DNA from: JAZDJP01 sp043803805
GTDB taxonomy: Bacteria > Planctomycetota > JAZDJP01
Direction: 5' to 3'
NCBI GenBank assembly: GCA_043803805.1
Contig: JAZDJP010000006.1
Coordinates: forward strand, 1 to 13,810
Length of the DNA stretch: 13,810 bases
Positions within the stretch are counted from its first letter, which is position 1. Each line of letters opens with the position of its first letter. Both the position numbers and the translations under genes were made by a program. This document shows, in pieces, positions 12,980-13,810 of this stretch. Under the pieces are notes generated by a model. It searched no databases. It was not told the origin of the DNA and saw only the letters and a list, made by a program, of their open reading frames with translations.

Positions 12980-13810
12980 TCATCTGCATATTCCGCCTAC
13001 CACCCCCGCCAACGCAAAATGCACCCACATTGCCTCCACCTCCATCCCCTGCGCCTCCAGCGACTCGCGGTAGGCGAGAAGCTGGCCGGCGTAACTGCGG
13101 GCCTTGTCCGCGGATTTCTCCGGCGAAATGGCGCTCGCCTTGTGGTCAATAATCACCGCCTTGCCGTCGGGCAGGAGCAAGAGCAGATCAATGATCCCGT
13201 TCCAATGTCCGGATTCCCCGTCCTTACCAGCCCCATCGGAAACAGAAGGCGACTTCTTGGGCGCCATGAAGGGGATCTCGCACTTCCAGACCGCGCCGGG
13301 ATAGGTTTTGTCAATCCACGATTGCAGGCGCTCCCCCATCGCGACAAGATCCGTAGCGGAAATCAACTTGTCCACTCCGTAGCTCACAAGGCATCGCAGA
13401 GCGACGGATTCCTTGTCCTTCGGGGAGCATTCGACGAGTGACGGCAACGCAGCGAAATACGCATGGACGGCATTTCCCACATCCTCATTCTCCACCTCCG
13501 GATCTTTTCCAATGCGGATGGCATGGTCGGCAAGTTTGATCACCTCGACCGCGATGTCTCCCTTTTCCCCCTTTTGCGAAGAGCGGCCGACTGGCATCTC
13601 CACGCTGCTGGGGGAAACGAAACGGGGTTCGTATACCGCCGGCTTTCCGGGTTGAGAAAGCGATTCCAGCCATGTCAGTTTTTTCACCGGGTCCGGCTTC
13701 AACGCTTCGGCCATGGGCGCATCCAGTCGCCGCACCACGCACATGCCCTTGATCCCATTCAAGGCGAATTTGCCCTCCTTGCCGCCGTCCGGAAGGATCT
13801 GTTCTGTTTT
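12980..13810 (-). CDS. RecB-type nuclease domain, probable C-terminus of a UvrD/AddA-like helicase (5' partial)
   Basis: Only the C-terminal 276 residues are in the window; the frame is open to the right edge. Counting from TTG 13762, the RecB/AddA PD-(D/E)xK nuclease motifs are complete: GNAVHAYFAAL with His100, GIIDLLLLLPDG with Asp192, AVIIDHKAS with Asp206 and Lys208, and the QLLAY motif that follows. This pattern is the exonuclease domain found at the end of UvrD/AddA-like helicase-nucleases, where it degrades the unwound strand; the helicase part is inferred, since it lies outside. A free-standing RecB-like or Cas4-like nuclease is the alternative. It ends in VVGGICR, and the next gene begins 54 bases on, same strand, so it may share a transcript with the 439-aa/PLD/helicase genes. 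Confidence 0.8.
   Translation of the reverse strand, partial: KTEQILPDGGKEGKFALNGIKGMCVVRRLDAPMAEALKPDPVKKLTWLESLSQPGKPAVYEPRFVSPSSVEMPVGRSSQKGEKGDIAVEVIKLADHAIRIGKDPEVENEDVGNAVHAYFAALPSLVECSPKDKESVALRCLVSYGVDKLISATDLVAMGERLQSWIDKTYPGAVWKCEIPFMAPKKSPSVSDGAGKDGESGHWNGIIDLLLLLPDGKAVIIDHKASAISPEKSADKARSYAGQLLAYRESLEAQGMEVEAMWVHFALAGVVGGICR

Noticed and set aside
1..13810. CRISPR arrays, tRNA/rRNA genes, insertion sequences and attachment sites
   Set aside because: Read for on both strands; no spaced direct repeats, tRNA-like segments, transposase motifs or terminal inverted repeats were found.

Overview
This is bacterial accessory DNA, GC-rich except for a visibly AT-richer patch around 3.8-4.4 kb. 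Genes are tightly packed, with 4-base stop/start overlaps and good Shine-Dalgarno sites. It contains no rRNA, tRNA, transposase, CRISPR array or housekeeping gene that would fix the taxon, so I do not name one. The content looks like a defence island or an integrated or plasmid-borne element.

Left block (1-2980, + strand): an operon for a bacterial ubiquitin-like conjugation system of the PRTRC / Prok-E2_D type. In order it encodes an E2-like protein (5' end outside the window), two small unrecognised proteins, a JAB/JAMM isopeptidase, a ThiF/E1-like adenylating enzyme, and a 71-residue beta-grasp ubiquitin-like protein ending in Gly. An intrinsic terminator lies between the E1 and Ubl genes, only 25 bases before the Ubl start. 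Just before it is a chain of tiny overlapping start/stop codons whose last frame runs open through the hairpin into Ubl. This looks like a control point. A strong GAAA-loop terminator closes the block.

Middle block (3021-5155, - strand): two short transcription units, each with a recognisable promoter. One encodes a two-helix membrane protein resembling SLATT and a membrane-anchored DNA/RNA non-specific endonuclease. The other encodes a small unrecognised protein and a four-helix membrane protein.

Right block (5251-13810, - strand, read from the right edge leftwards): the C-terminal RecB-type nuclease part of a probable UvrD/AddA-like helicase-nuclease (rest outside the window), a 439-residue unrecognised protein, a 704-residue PLD-like protein, an 1143-residue SNF2-type helicase, and a putative HExxH zinc metallopeptidase. 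The 439-residue, PLD and helicase genes overlap by ATGA and were surely made as one unit. This is a candidate multi-gene anti-phage or DNA-restriction system. I cannot equate it with a named system from sequence alone.
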